From Branchipolynoe longqiensis (lineage: Eukaryota > Annelida > Polychaeta > Phyllodocida > Polynoidae): DNA of 64,000 bases. Below the pieces are notes generated by a model that saw only the letters and a program-made list of their open reading frames with translations, ran no database searches and had not been told where the DNA came from. The stretch is taken from positions 2,473,934-2,537,933 of the forward strand of contig CM059192.1 in assembly GCA_030323885.1 (NCBI GenBank), read 5' to 3'. Numbering within the stretch: the first letter of the stretch is position 1; each line of letters opens with the position of its first letter. A program made the position numbers and the translations under genes. Positions 50,757-62,090 of this stretch are shown piece after piece.

Positions 50757-52245
50757 GGTGTTCATGACTATGAGCATAGATTTACCTACTCTTGCCTTAG
50801 ACACATACTGCCTAGGCCGTCCTGATCTTTCGCTGTGTTCTGGCTTCCTTGTCGACTGTTCGTTGTATGACTGTGAGGGTGGGTGTATTTCTTTGAGCTT
50901 AGGTGTTCAAGATTATACGTCTAGAACCTACCTAGGCCTTAGGCATATATTACTTGTGCCGTCCTGACCTTCTTGATGGTTCCTTGTGTAACTATGGATA
51001 TATGTGTATCCCATTAAGTGTTCATGGTTATGAATATGAGCATAGGCTTGCCTGGTCAGGCGTTGGAAGTTCTGCATTCAGCATCCTGAACTTAGACTGT
51101 ATTGGCTTCCTTGTCAACTGTTCCTTGTTTAACTATGAGTGTAGGTGTACCCCTTTGGGTTTAGCTCTTCATCCTAATATTGGACTACATACCAGCTTCA
51201 TTATCAACTGTTCATATCAAATTGTTCATGATTACGTATATGGGCTTATCTAGTCCTGCCTTAGAGTTAGACACATACTGTCTATGCCACCCTGATCTTG
51301 CACTGTGTTCTGGCTTCCTTGTCAACTGTTCTTTGTGTAATTGAATGTGGGTCTATTCCTTGAGCTTGGGTGTTCATGATTATAAGAATAGGCCTACCTA
51401 GTCCCGCCTTAGGCACATATTGCTTATGCTGTCCTGACCTTAGACTGGGTTCTTGCTTGCTTCCCAATGGTTCCTTGTATAGCCATGAATGTATGTGTAT
51501 CCCATTATATGTTCATGGCTGTATGCATTGGCTTACGGAGTCCTACCTTAGAAACACTGCATATACCATACTAATCTTAGAGTATGTATTAGCTTCCTTG
51601 TCAACTGTTCCTCGTATAACTATGAATGTAGGTGTATCCCTTTAAGTTTAAGTATTCATTATTATTGGTATGGGCTTATCTATTCCTGCCTTAGAAACAC
51701 ACTGCATATACCATCCTGGTCTTAGATTGTATGTTAGCTAACTGGTCTACTGTTCCTTGTATAGCTATGAATATAGATCCATCCCTTTGAGCTTAGGTGC
51801 TCATGATTATAAGAATAGGCCTACCTAGTCCTGCCTTAGGCACATATTACTTATGCCGTCCCGACCTTAGACTACATTCTCATGATTGTTGCCAATGGTC
51901 CCTTGTATAACTCTGGGTATCCCATTAAATGTCCAGTGTTCATGGTTATGAGCATAGGTCTACCTCGTCCTGCATTGGAGGTTCACTGCATACTCTGCCC
52001 TGAACTTAGACTGTATTGGTTTCCTTATCAACTGTTCCTCGTATAACTATGAGAGTAGGTGTACCCCTTTAAGTTTAAGTATTCATGATTTTATATATAG
52101 GGCTACCTAGTCCTGCCTTAGAAACACTCCATATACTATCCTGATATTGGACTACATACTAGCTTCCTTATCAACTGTGTTCATATCAAAGTGTTCATGA
52201 TTATATGTATGGGCTTACCTAGTCCTGCCTTAGACAGATACTGCA
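50757..52245. repeat. Degenerate tandem array, ~142 bp unit, about 10 copies
   Basis: Units include CCTAGTCCTGCCTTAGACAC, ATACTGCATATGCCGTCCTG, GGCTTCCTTGTCAACTGTTC, GTATAACTATGAATGTAGGT and GTTCATGATTATGAGTATAG. The start words recur at 51248, 51398, 51538, 51681, 51826, 51965 and 52107. Copies differ a lot, so the array is old. The open frames in it follow no conserved protein. Confidence 0.85.
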
Positions 52246-52673
52246 TGTGTCTTCTTTTTTATAGTTGTTTTGTGGGTGATGTGGTTGGGGTTTATGTGTA
52301 TGTGTGTAGATAGATGCCCAGTTAGTCCATCACTAAACTTGTTATAGCTCCATATTGTTTCCCTTCCATCTCTCCTCTAGCACCTCATAAAAGCTAGGGC
52401 ATTGAAATAAACTAATCCACGGACTTATAACCCAGGCAGTACCTTACACTAAATTGCATGAGATATAGTTGACACCCTGCTACCCATTGCAATCTTCTTG
52501 CTAACCAATACCCAGAACCTACAGAGACACGTGATAATATCCAAACTGAATACTCTAGCTAACCCCTCTAAAATCATAAGAGGGCAAATACTGGTGCCAA
52601 AGTCATCTAGGCACATCTCAGCTTAAATAAGCTATTTATCCTCACAGAAACATTTTTGAAGATTTTATTTGTG

Positions 52674-52677
<4 letters not shown>

Positions 52678-52710
<33 letters not shown>

Positions 52711-52712
52711 GA
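52678..52712. repeat. A-run and TA microsatellite
   Basis: A run of A followed by about 14 TA units. Confidence 0.85.
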
Positions 52713-52840
52713 TTGTTTTAGTATTTTGTTCATATAACTTTTAAAGGTTAATAGAATGACTGGGACAATGCGGGGGGGACCTAGGTACCAGGGGACAGTG
52801 TGCAGAGGATATGAGCATGGGACAAGTGGCTGGGCAGGCT

Positions 52841-55800
52841 TCCTCTGAACGAACTGAAGGGTCTGCCAGGTTTCAAAATAGCACACCTGAATGTACGTAG
52901 TCTCACACATAAAATAGAGCAATTAAGAATTGATCTGCCAGGATCGGGACTTGATATTTTCACAGTATCAGAAACATGGCTCAATAGCCTTATAGAAAAA
53001 AAACACTTCAATAACAAACTACACCTTCCTTAGGTATGATCGAAAAGCAAAACATCTAAATGGGCAAGCCAAAGTAGGAGGAGGAAATTCTCTACAAGTA
53101 GATTCTAATAGATATGCAGATAAAAATATTTCAAATGATGTGCTGGAACTACAATGGGTGCTTGTAACAAGGCCTTATTCAAAGAAGATCCTATTTGGAA
53201 ATGTGTACAGACCACCAGATGGAAGTGTTAAACAGGTCTTCGAGGAATTGAGCAATATGATGAGTGAAATAGATGACATAGACAAGTATGAGACCCTACT
53301 GATAGGCGACTTCAATGCAGACTGTAGTGCTAAGAGAAAGCTACCAGCCATAATCATAAATCAATTTGCTTCAGAACATGATCTCCAACAGCTGATAGAT
53401 AAACCGACTAGGTCAACTAGAACTACTGCAACCACAATCGATTTAGCCTTTACTAACATCAAGTATTGCACTCAAGCAGGAGTCCTTAACTACAATGTCA
53501 GTGACCATAAGCCAGTCTATATTATCAAAAAGAAACCCAGAAACAACCAAAAAACCTCCGCATACTGCGGAAGGACATATAGAAACTTTTCAACTGATGC
53601 ACTTAGGACAATCTTGCAGAGTTATAGCCCCACTACAATATTTGAAGAACAGGATCCCAACAAATGTTGGGATATTTTAGAAGATATGATCAACCAGGCA
53701 GCAGATAAACTTTGTCCGATGACTGAACTAAAAATAAGAGAGAACACGGCTGTTTACATCACCAATGAACTGATAGAACTACAAAAGGACAGAGATTATT
53801 TTAAGCAAAAGGCTGACCTGACCAAAGACCCAGGAGCCCAGTTTATAGCAAAATGCTTAACAAGTAAAGCCAGAACAGAGGTGAGGAAAGCGAAATCTAT
53901 GTACTACATTGATCAAGCCATAAAGCACAACCAGAATCCTAAGAAATTCTGGTATGAACAAAGTCAAATTCAACCAGAAGCCAAACCACAGATAAACAGC
54001 ATAGTAGACGACAGCACAGGTGAGCGAGTACCTGATGGTCAGTTAGCTGAAGTAATAAACAACTATTTTGTAGACATTGGGGCAAACCTCGCCAAGAAAT
54101 TCAAACAAAAAACCAAGTATCCACAAAGTTATCACCCAGTCGCAAATCAACATGAATACAATCTTGAGAAAACAACAAGAAAAGAAGTACTCACCAAGAT
54201 TGAGGAACTTTCATCATATAAATCATCTGGTATGATGAATATAAATTCAGCCTTCATTAAGACTACCATTAGCATCCTAATAAATGAATTTACACATCTC
54301 TACAACCTTGACATTGAAACAGGTATATTCCCAGATAAATGGAAAATAGCTACTGTCACACCAATACCAAAGATAAGTAATCCTAAATCATGCAATGAAC
54401 TGTGACCAATATCACTACTGCCCCTCCCTGGCAAAGTCATCGAACAAATAATCCATGATCAAATAAAAACCTTCCTGGAAGACACCAACTACCTTGCCAA
54501 ACAGCAAAATGGCTTCAGAAAAGATAAATCAACCACAATAGCCCTAGCCACTCTATTAGATGAACTGCTGACTAATATGGATAGAGGAGATCTGACAATA
54601 ACTGTTTTTCTTGATTTCAAGAAAGCTTTTGACACAATAGACCATGACATTTTACTGTGGAAAATTGAAAGGGCAGGACTTGGTCCTAAATCTTGTACAA
54701 TTATAGCCAACTATCTATCAAATAGACAACAAGTTACAAAAATAAATGGCACTAAGTCAATGGAGAGATCAATTACAACTGGAGTACCCCAGGGTTCCAC
54801 GCTTGGGCCACTACTCTTCCTCATATTCATTAATGACTTGCCCTTGGTATCAAATGAGGCCATGTTCACACTGTTTGCTGATGATGCGGCCCTCACAGTC
54901 CATAGCCCAAACATTGCATCTGCAGCAGAGGTAGTTGAGGATGTACTAGCTAAGGTTAACATCTGGTGTAAGGAAAATAAACTGACAATTAATGCAAAGA
55001 AATCTGAATATATAATTTTTGCAACCAAAGTAAAAAAATTCAGAGCACAACCTATCAATTTACATTTGGGTGATGCAGTATTGAATGAGGTAGAATCATA
55101 CAAATATTTAGGGACCACACTCGATTCTACACTAAATGGTAATCGACAACTCTCAAGACATAATCAAAAGATAGCCATAAAAATGACAACTTTCAGAAAG
55201 ATTAGGTACTACATGAGCGAGAATACAGCCCTGTTACTATATAAAGCCACTATTGTTCCAATAATTGACTACAATGATTTAATATATGGACTGCTGACAA
55301 AACAACAAGAAAACAAATTACAGAGGATTCAAAACAGAGCACTTAGAACTGTCTACAGAGGGAAAACCCTGTCTGAAAAGGAAATGCATGCTAAAGCACA
55401 AGTCAGCTACCTTAGCCAAAGGAGGGACACACATCTCCTCAGTCTCATGTATAAAAGATCCAATGATGAACACTATGTTGACCATACAAACAGAGTAGCC
55501 AGACAGAGCGATGCTACACTTCTAAAAACACCCAAGCCACTAACAAACAAACTGACTAAAGCACCGATTTACAGAGGTGGCACATTGTGGAATAAACTTC
55601 CAGTGAGGACAAGACAGTCCCCAAGTCTCCTTGAATTTAAAAATTTAATGAAAATACAACAGGCCTGTCAGACCCTGACATGGTTATAGGTATTCTAAAG
55701 GCCTTCCTTGCCCTGACCCTTTTACATACATATATATATATAAATGTTCTCAAATGCACTACACAGCCCTGCACGCTGATCCCCTTCCCGCCCCTACCCC

Positions 55801-56310
55801 ACCCCTACTACACCTTCTTTCAAAACCTATTACCTAAAATTTTCCTTTAAATTAGAACATACAAAACTGTCTTGATTGTCAAGTCCCCTAACTGCAATCT
55901 CAGACCTCGATCCCATCATTAGGCCACACAGAACGGAACACTCGTGATGGGATTTTTAAAAAATGGGCAGGTTTCCGCATTTGGTATTGGTGATTGGATC
56001 AAGAAAACAAAGGAAGAAAGAAGTGTTTAAAGACAATTCTAGAGTCATCTTGTACATTTATTGATGCATGCTCACCAAGTGCATAATACATATGTTGAAC
56101 TGGAATTGCATGCAGTTACTATTATGACAAATAGTCAATTTACATTATGCTTCTATTATCGAACAGGTTTTTCATGTAGTTATTATTGCAACTGATATTG
56201 TCATTTATGTACCAACAAATTGTAATGAACGGCCGGAAGACCAGTGCTCTGGCGCTGACAAAAGACATTATTCGCTGAATAAAATACATTTAGTAAAAAA
56301 AAAAATACCC
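52841..56310 (+). mobile_element. LINE-C: young CR1/L2-like LINE, ORF2 and 3' UTR
   Basis: 5'-truncated just before the endonuclease. The endonuclease starts at about 52848 (LPGFKIAHLNVRSLTHKIEQ, FTVSETWL), frameshifts near 53020-53035, and continues in the frame of 53140-55689. The 3' UTR runs from 55690 to about 56300 and ends in the hairpin block GGCCGGAAGACCAGTGCTCT with an A-rich tail. ORF1 is absent. Confidence 0.85.
53140..55689 (+). pseudogene. LINE-C ORF2: endonuclease-RT, one in-frame stop
   Basis: One frame of 850 codons with a single TGA at 54403-54405. Endonuclease motifs: GNVYRPPDGS, LLIGDFNADC, TTIDLAFTNIK, NVSDHKPVYI. RT: SGMMNINSAFIKT, KIATVTPIPK, then the stop replacing the Arg of the usual NYRPISLLP, followed by QQNGFRKDKSTTIAL, TVFLDFKKAFDTIDHDILL (A), GVPQGSTLGPLLFLIFINDL (B), FTLFADDAALT (C) and ESYKYLGTTLDSTLNG. 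C-terminus: RIQNRALRTVY, APIYRGGTLWNKLPVRTRQ. TGA is consistent with CGA to TGA mutation at CpG. It is the best-preserved ORF2 in the window. Confidence 0.85.
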
Positions 56311-57514
56311 ATTTATATTTGTTATTGAACAAAGAAATTTCAATTACAAACACTTATTTTTTTCTCATTCCACTCATTGCCTTACCTTAATTAGAAAAAA
56401 AAGTATAGCTTGTTTTATTCAACGATGCCTCTAGAGCACATTGATTTTCTTATCATCAGCTATTGGACGTTAAACATGGTCATTCTGACATAATATTATT
56501 TCTTTGGAGGAAACCTGCTGCCACCACATAGAATCCTACTCTTTTATATGCACTTTCCCACAGACAGGACAACACATATAACAGCCTTTGATGAACCAGT
56601 TGTGGATTAAGCATTCTTGGCCCTACCAATAGGGATCCAGCATTCCTGATCCCCATGGATACCAGTGGTCTGCCCACTCAAAAGTAAGCCCAGAAGTGGT
56701 TCTAGTTGGATCCTACTAAGGAGAGATGAAAGTGGTATCCGGGAGAAAAGACGGAAACCCGACCAAACCAACAGCGAATTTGCGCGAAAACGCAATTTTC
56801 CCAAAAACAATTAGCACTATCAGGGAATCGCGGATTTGGTGGGGGTTTTAAAGATTTATAATACGTCTCTGCTTTTGCTCTGCCGAGAATCGAACCACCG
56901 ACCTCCAACACAGGAAGCGATTGCCGTACATATTTGACCATCCTGTATCTTATATTAAAGGTGAAAAATATTCAGACAAAGTAAAAACACAGAAAAGGGT
57001 CGTTCCAAGTAATTGATTTTAATAGCAGTTTATTGTGGAATTCGATTATAATAACACAACATTATTCCGAGTCTGTTAATCCTAAGCAAATGAAAAAAAG
57101 AATATCGTAAGATAATATTTTTAATTTAAAACGAGGGATAGTCTCCAAACCTTAACTACTCGAGTGGTGGGGGGGGGGGGACTAAAGAACTTAGATAGTG
57201 AAAATTGACATAAAAACATGTCCCTTAACTCAGGGATGAAAGTGGTTTCCAGAAATAAAAATAAGCCCACGGAAACCTATGGTGAGGTTATATGTAAATA
57301 ATGTTACTCCAATAATAGCATCGTCATCCTAGTATTAATTATTATTTTAATACGGGAAACTGACAGCAAACTTCCGAATAATTGTGAGACAAATAACCTC
57401 ACCAAAATAACCAGGTTCCATTTCGATAAGCTGCTGGCGACAGATCCTAATGATATTTTACAATTCTGGGATATACAAGACAACTAATAATATTGCTTAA
57501 ATTAGGTTTACTTT
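56311..57514. other. No gene seen; a tRNA-like remnant
   Basis: 56870-56945 (minus) carries GGTCGGTGGTTCGATTCTCG, a box-B-like piece of an unassigned SINE. GAAAGTGGTATCCGG at 56727 recurs loosely at 57237. A G-run lies at 57167-57181. No ORF with support. Confidence 0.4.
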
Positions 57515-57697
57515 GATGGGACATCAGGACGGATACCGACTTGTAACAGTGCACTCATTATGGGTTTATAGTGCTGCCCCACCGGGAAACCAGACCGCAA
57601 GCACGACCTGATATCCCACTCAGTCACATTATCGTGATACTGAGCAAACCAGTGCTTGCCCTATCCTAGAAATGCCACGCGCCAGGCTAGGGAGCGT
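57515..57697 (-). mobile_element. SINE-2, partial, antisense
   Basis: CATCAGGACGGATACCGACT to GAAATGCCACGCGCCAGGCT with the body words CAGTCACATTATCGTGATAC. Both the far tail and the tRNA head are lost. Confidence 0.75.
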
Positions 57698-57989
57698 TTA
57701 AATTTAGATAAACACTACGAAAAACATTGTGTCTGCGTCTGGTTTAAAATAACAGAATTCCTTTTAATAACGGAAGATTATGAGTCCTAAGCTAAGCTAC
57801 AGTATAATATCACAATTTAAAATAATTGGAAGGAATCAATCACCAAAGGCTTAGATAACCATTCGTTAAAACATGATGGAATGACACTTCGACAATAATA
57901 TCATAACTGCAGGATATAAAAATAAAATAAACTCACTACAAAAGCCTCACTCTGAGGAGTTTCTCGGAGATTCTCAGAAGGATGCGTTC

Positions 57990-58100
57990 AAACGCACACA
58001 ACACTTTTGTGTACAAACACAGTTGATGGTGACGTCACACTGTCACCATATATAAAGGTATCGGTCACTGTCATCAGTTCAACTCATTTCAGTCACGAGT
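57990..58100 (+). promoter_or_regulatory. Possible promoter: CRE palindrome plus TATA box
   Basis: GGTGACGTCACACTGTCACC (58030) contains a perfect CRE core TGACGTCA, and 15-20 bases on is CATATATAAAGGTATCGG, a good TATA box. Downstream TCAGTTCAACTCATTTCAGTC could hold a start site. No coding exon is seen in the next 200 bp before a SINE, so the driven gene is unknown; it may be an LTR or chance. Confidence 0.3.
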
Positions 58101-58276
58101 GCGCTTCATAATCTTTGATCTCATCCCAAGATTAGAGAATGCGGTGAATTGGCCATATTTTCCCCCATGATTGAAAACCAGCCTGGCCTCGCCTTTGTAT
58201 ATAACAGAAGGGCACTCTTCAAAAGACAAGGAATAAATTGTAATTTGAGTTAACTTATCCTCACTCAGTGAATTGT

Positions 58277-58575
58277 GGTGTTCTCTGTGGTGGAGTGGTT
58301 AAGAGTCTGACGTTTTTCTAGGTCAGACTCCTAATCTGAAGGTCAGTGGTTCGATTCCCCATGTCATCACCTCTGCAATTTGGATTTCCACCACTGTGTA
58401 TTACTTACAGCGTCATCAAAGGCCAGTTGTTCTCATACCATGTCTATGTGGTGTCGGAGGTTAAAAATCCCTTCAGTCGGTAAAAGTGCAGGCTCAGACT
58501 GTTTAATGGTGAAAACAAGACTTTTCAGACATACCCATGATAGGCAATATAAATCTTCAAGAAAAAGAATGAGTG
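58277..58575 (+). mobile_element. SINE-1b, full length with alternative tail
   Basis: Box A-like TGGTGGAGTGG, arm CAGACTCCTAATCTGAAGG, box B GGTTCGATTCC, the SINE-1 body to TAAAAGTGCAGGCTC, then the b tail AATGGTGAAAACAAGACTTT and ATAGGCAATATAAATCTTC. Confidence 0.8.
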
Positions 58576-59429
58576 CTACAATATTATATAATTTCAAGTT
58601 GCATAATCGGATTAAAGCAACCCCAACAAAAAAAAACAAAAAAAAAAAACAATATATATATAAACACTTCTGAATCTAGATTTGATCCTACATATTCTAC
58701 TTAGATAATATTGGTGCACTTATTAAACATTCATTGCTACATAGAACGAATATTAAGTCAAATTAATATTACCTGTAACTGCTAAAAAAAATCAGTCATT
58801 TCAGTATGCACACATTTTCTTTGGCATGTTTTCACTTCAAATATCTTCAAAGTTAATCATTTAATTATTATAGTTTGTTTGATTAAAGACCGCCAACTCA
58901 AAAAGTAAACATTGGCTATCAGGGAGGTGTACAGTTGATAAATATAAAAAGATTTATATTTTAACAGCAATATATAATAAACAATATAATGCATACAACT
59001 ACGGCAAAAACAGTCATATGAGAAATAAAACAATAAAACAAATTCAGCAAACTGAGTATGGAAAATAAATGTCTGATAAAAAATTGTTTTATATTATCAT
59101 TTTAATAACGAGTCGTGGATGAAATTGAAATGATTCCATCACACCCTCCTTACAAAAAAACAAGATATCTAACTGGCTTTTTAATCAAGGTTCCTCTGAA
59201 GGAAAAGTAAAGTAGATTATAGTTATCAACCTAATATGGCTATTTAAGGAAAATAGGCATTACATCAAAAGCATTATACAACTGTTTCTGCTCACCGGGT
59301 TTTACCATTCATTCTTTACCTGAGTATAAATTAGCTTTGTTTTCACCAAATATTTATATTCTAGAAATATAAACTAGATTACACTTAGATTGGGCTAATT
59401 GAGCCCCCACCCACTAATTGAACCCCGAC
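58576..59429. other. No gene seen; diverged MITE-A traces
   Basis: 58680-58870 shows MITE-A interior words (ATTGGTGCACTTATTAAACA, TTCACTTCAAATATCTTC) without ends. The rest is AT-rich and unassigned. Confidence 0.4.
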
Positions 59430-59757
59430 CCACTTGTTAGTTTGTTTGACGTCCTAGCAACATCTAAGGTCATATTAGGACGGGTATCGACTTGTGACAG
59501 TGCACACTCATGGCAACTTTATAGTGCTGCCTCACTGGGAGACCAGGCACCACAAGCACCATGACCCAATATCACACACAGTCACATTATCCTGATACTG
59601 TGCTAACCAGTCCTTGTCCCATCCTATTAATGTTGAGCACCAGGCTAGGTAGCGACAAGTATCAAGTTTATACGTCATTAGTTTGACTCAGCTGAGATTC
59701 AAATTCCCAACCTTCCCCACAGGAAGCCTGCACTCTACCGATTTGGCCATCGCATGG
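59430..59757 (-). mobile_element. SINE-2, antisense
   Basis: Tail GACGTCCTAGCAACATCTAA, body AGTGCTGCCTCACTGGGAGA, a head with CTCTACCGATTTGGCCATCG. The head differs from the 17707-18054 type (GAAGCCTGCACTCTACCGAT), as at 62668 and 63250, marking a second tRNA-head subtype. Confidence 0.8.
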
Positions 59758-59939
59758 ACCTATCTGTTCAGAATCATTAAATGGAGTGTTCCATGGTTAT
59801 TCTTAGCTATCCTATGATATCAACCAAGCATAGAGAAAGCAGGTGGATCCTGAGTCTAAATATAGCTCAGTCTACTGCACTTGCTTCTTCACTGTCCATT
59901 TGTCTCCTTCAATATACTTGCATCAAACTGGAACTAGAT

Positions 59940-60243
59940 GGTTGGTTGTTGGCGTTTTATGTCCTGGCAACATCTAAGGTCATATCAGGACGAGTACCGA
60001 CTTGTGACAGTGCACAATCATGGCGAATTTATAGTGCTGCCCCACTGGGAGACCATGCTGCCAGCACCATGACCTGATATCCCGCTCAGTCATATTATCC
60101 CGACACTGAACCAACCAGTCCTTGTCCTATCATAATAATGCCGAGCGCCTGGCTAGGAAGCGACAAATATAAATTTTTAACTCGACCACGATCTACCAAA
60201 ACGGCAGACAGACGCTCAACTCATTCGGCCATCCCGTCTGGTC
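59940..60243 (-). mobile_element. SINE-2, antisense, box B deleted
   Basis: Normal tail and body, but after AATTTTTAACTCGACCACGA the box B region is missing; the head CATTCGGCCATCCCGTCTGG remains. Confidence 0.8.
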
Positions 60244-60894
60244 AACTGGAACTAGAAGCCATAGATGAAGTCTCAAAAGGTGCTAAGCAATATGCGACAA
60301 AACTTTCTCCATTGTAATGATCAACATACTATCTGCTTATGCATTTGCTCAGGATAAACTGATTTGTTTTTTACATGGTGTTTCATAATCGAAATAGAAT
60401 ACATATTGATTTGAAGCAAATGTCCTTGTGTTTTCAGTGTAACCGTTTCTGTGCTGCTTTGTGTCAATCGTTACAATGGACAACAAAAAGAAGAGTTATC
60501 ACCTTTTGAGACAGGCTCAGATACAAAGCCTTCCTGTCTAACATATGAAGTACAATATCCATAAACACCCACACCCACTACCTCCTTATTCTCAAATGAC
60601 CATAACAACTCAGATTATAACCGTTATCATTTCAAATTGATTACATGATTTAAGGGGTAGTAGTCTTGGTTTACAAATATTTCACAGTGGACAGGCTTGA
60701 ATTATTCACAGTCTATCAGAACAGCACACCATCGGGACAAGTGGAGAACCATTGCATCCAACCCTCGACTAGAGGACGGAACTATTGATTGATTGATTGA
60801 GTCTACACTGACCTCTCAGGCAGGGAGCCACATAGAGAGGTAGACGTGGATAGGGTGATTAGATCAGGGAGAGATATGTTGTTGGTTAATGGTA
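60244..60894. other. No gene seen; SINE-3 lead at 60807-60875
   Basis: AT-rich sequence. GATTGATTGATTGAG at 60785 is followed by the SINE-3 lead CTGACCTCTCAGGCAGGGAG and GATAGGGTGATTAGATCAGG. Confidence 0.5.
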
Positions 60895-61640
60895 ATGCAG
60901 TACCTCGGATACCTTAGGTGCTAAAATACCTCAGGGAGTTTGATGCCCCTGCCTTGTAAAGTTGTAAACCACTGCCTTGTGGTACAAGTTCTGGATCTTG
61001 ATAGAATCAATGGCTAAAGGCGCTGTCACATTACGGCGTATGGCGGGAGCGTATGGCGGCGTAGCGGCTTACGTCATATACGTCGCCATACGCCGCATAC
61101 GCTACGCATACGCTACGCATACGCTACGCATACGCTACGCATACGCTGCCAGTGCCGCAACACGCCGGCGTATGTGAAGCCTATGATGCATACGCCGCCA
61201 TACGCTTTCATAAATCCGTCCGTCCAAATTTTTTTGTGCATGCTCAAAAAAACGCGACCTATGAGGGCGTATGGCCCATACTGTCAAAAAATGTCACAGC
61301 ACGCTCCCATACGCTACACATACGCTACGCATACGCTCTTCATACGCTCAAACACACCCGAAAGTGGCACCCGATGGCGTACGTAGGTTTTCAATACGCT
61401 CCCGCCATACGCCGTAATGTGACAGCCCCTTAAGGGAGCAAACCCTAACAGAAAACCATGTTATCGTGGCAGTATTAAGGGCGGTGATGAATGGAACTCC
61501 CAACATCTCCCGACCAGCCACTGCAGGGACAAATAGTTTGCGCCTGTTCATGTTCTTGCCAGTGTGAGACCTCTATTTGCTCCCTGAGAGAGTGCCACTA
61601 GTAACTTGCAAAAGCCAGCAGCACTTGAACACTTTGCAAG
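60895..61640 (-). repeat. Dispersed repeat split by a MITE
   Basis: Reverse complement of 44998-45314 with the MITE at 61018-61430 inserted in the word GGCTAAGGGAGC. Confidence 0.8.
61018..61430. mobile_element. Self-similar TAA-MITE with GCATACGCTAC words
   Basis: 413 bp flanked by TAA (61015-61017 and 61431-61433). Ends AGGCGCTGTCACATTACGGC and GCCGTAATGTGACAGCCCCT. The interior repeats ATACGCTACGC four to five times in a row, GCGTATGGCG and CCATACGCCGC in both orientations. The empty site is visible at about 45220. Confidence 0.85.
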
Positions 61641-62090
61641 CAGCTTTTATGAAATGTACAACCACACAAAGCGGCGGTTGGGTAATGAAAGCAGTCTTTG
61701 GTGCATTGCGACTGACAGCATGATGACCTGCAGAATGGCAAGTTTGGATTTGAATCCTGCTCTAGGCACAACAATTCCTTTGGTTGTATCACCGCCATGA
61801 CAAAAGTAAGAAAAACCTGTTGAGAGGGAAGAGAAGTCAAAGGTAGGGAGCAGGGAGAGGTTCTTCATTTTTTAGGTTAGTATTTGCCTTGAATTCCTTG
61901 CACCCCCCCTCCCACCTCCAACCCATCACCACCACTCTATTCATTACAAAAAACGGTATATGTGCGAGTATGGTCATCCATCCCATGAATGAAATAAGCT
62001 TCTAAAACTGAAGAGCTGGGGTCCTACACATGTGTAATAAAATTAGATATGCGTAGAGGACTATACTGATAAGATCAAGAAATATGCAGT
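61641..62090. other. No gene seen
   Basis: A 64-codon frame at 61606-61800 covers AATGAAAGCAGTCTTTGGTG, a word shared with the flank of LINE-E at about 27465, so this is probably decayed repeat sequence. The remainder is unassigned. Confidence 0.4.
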
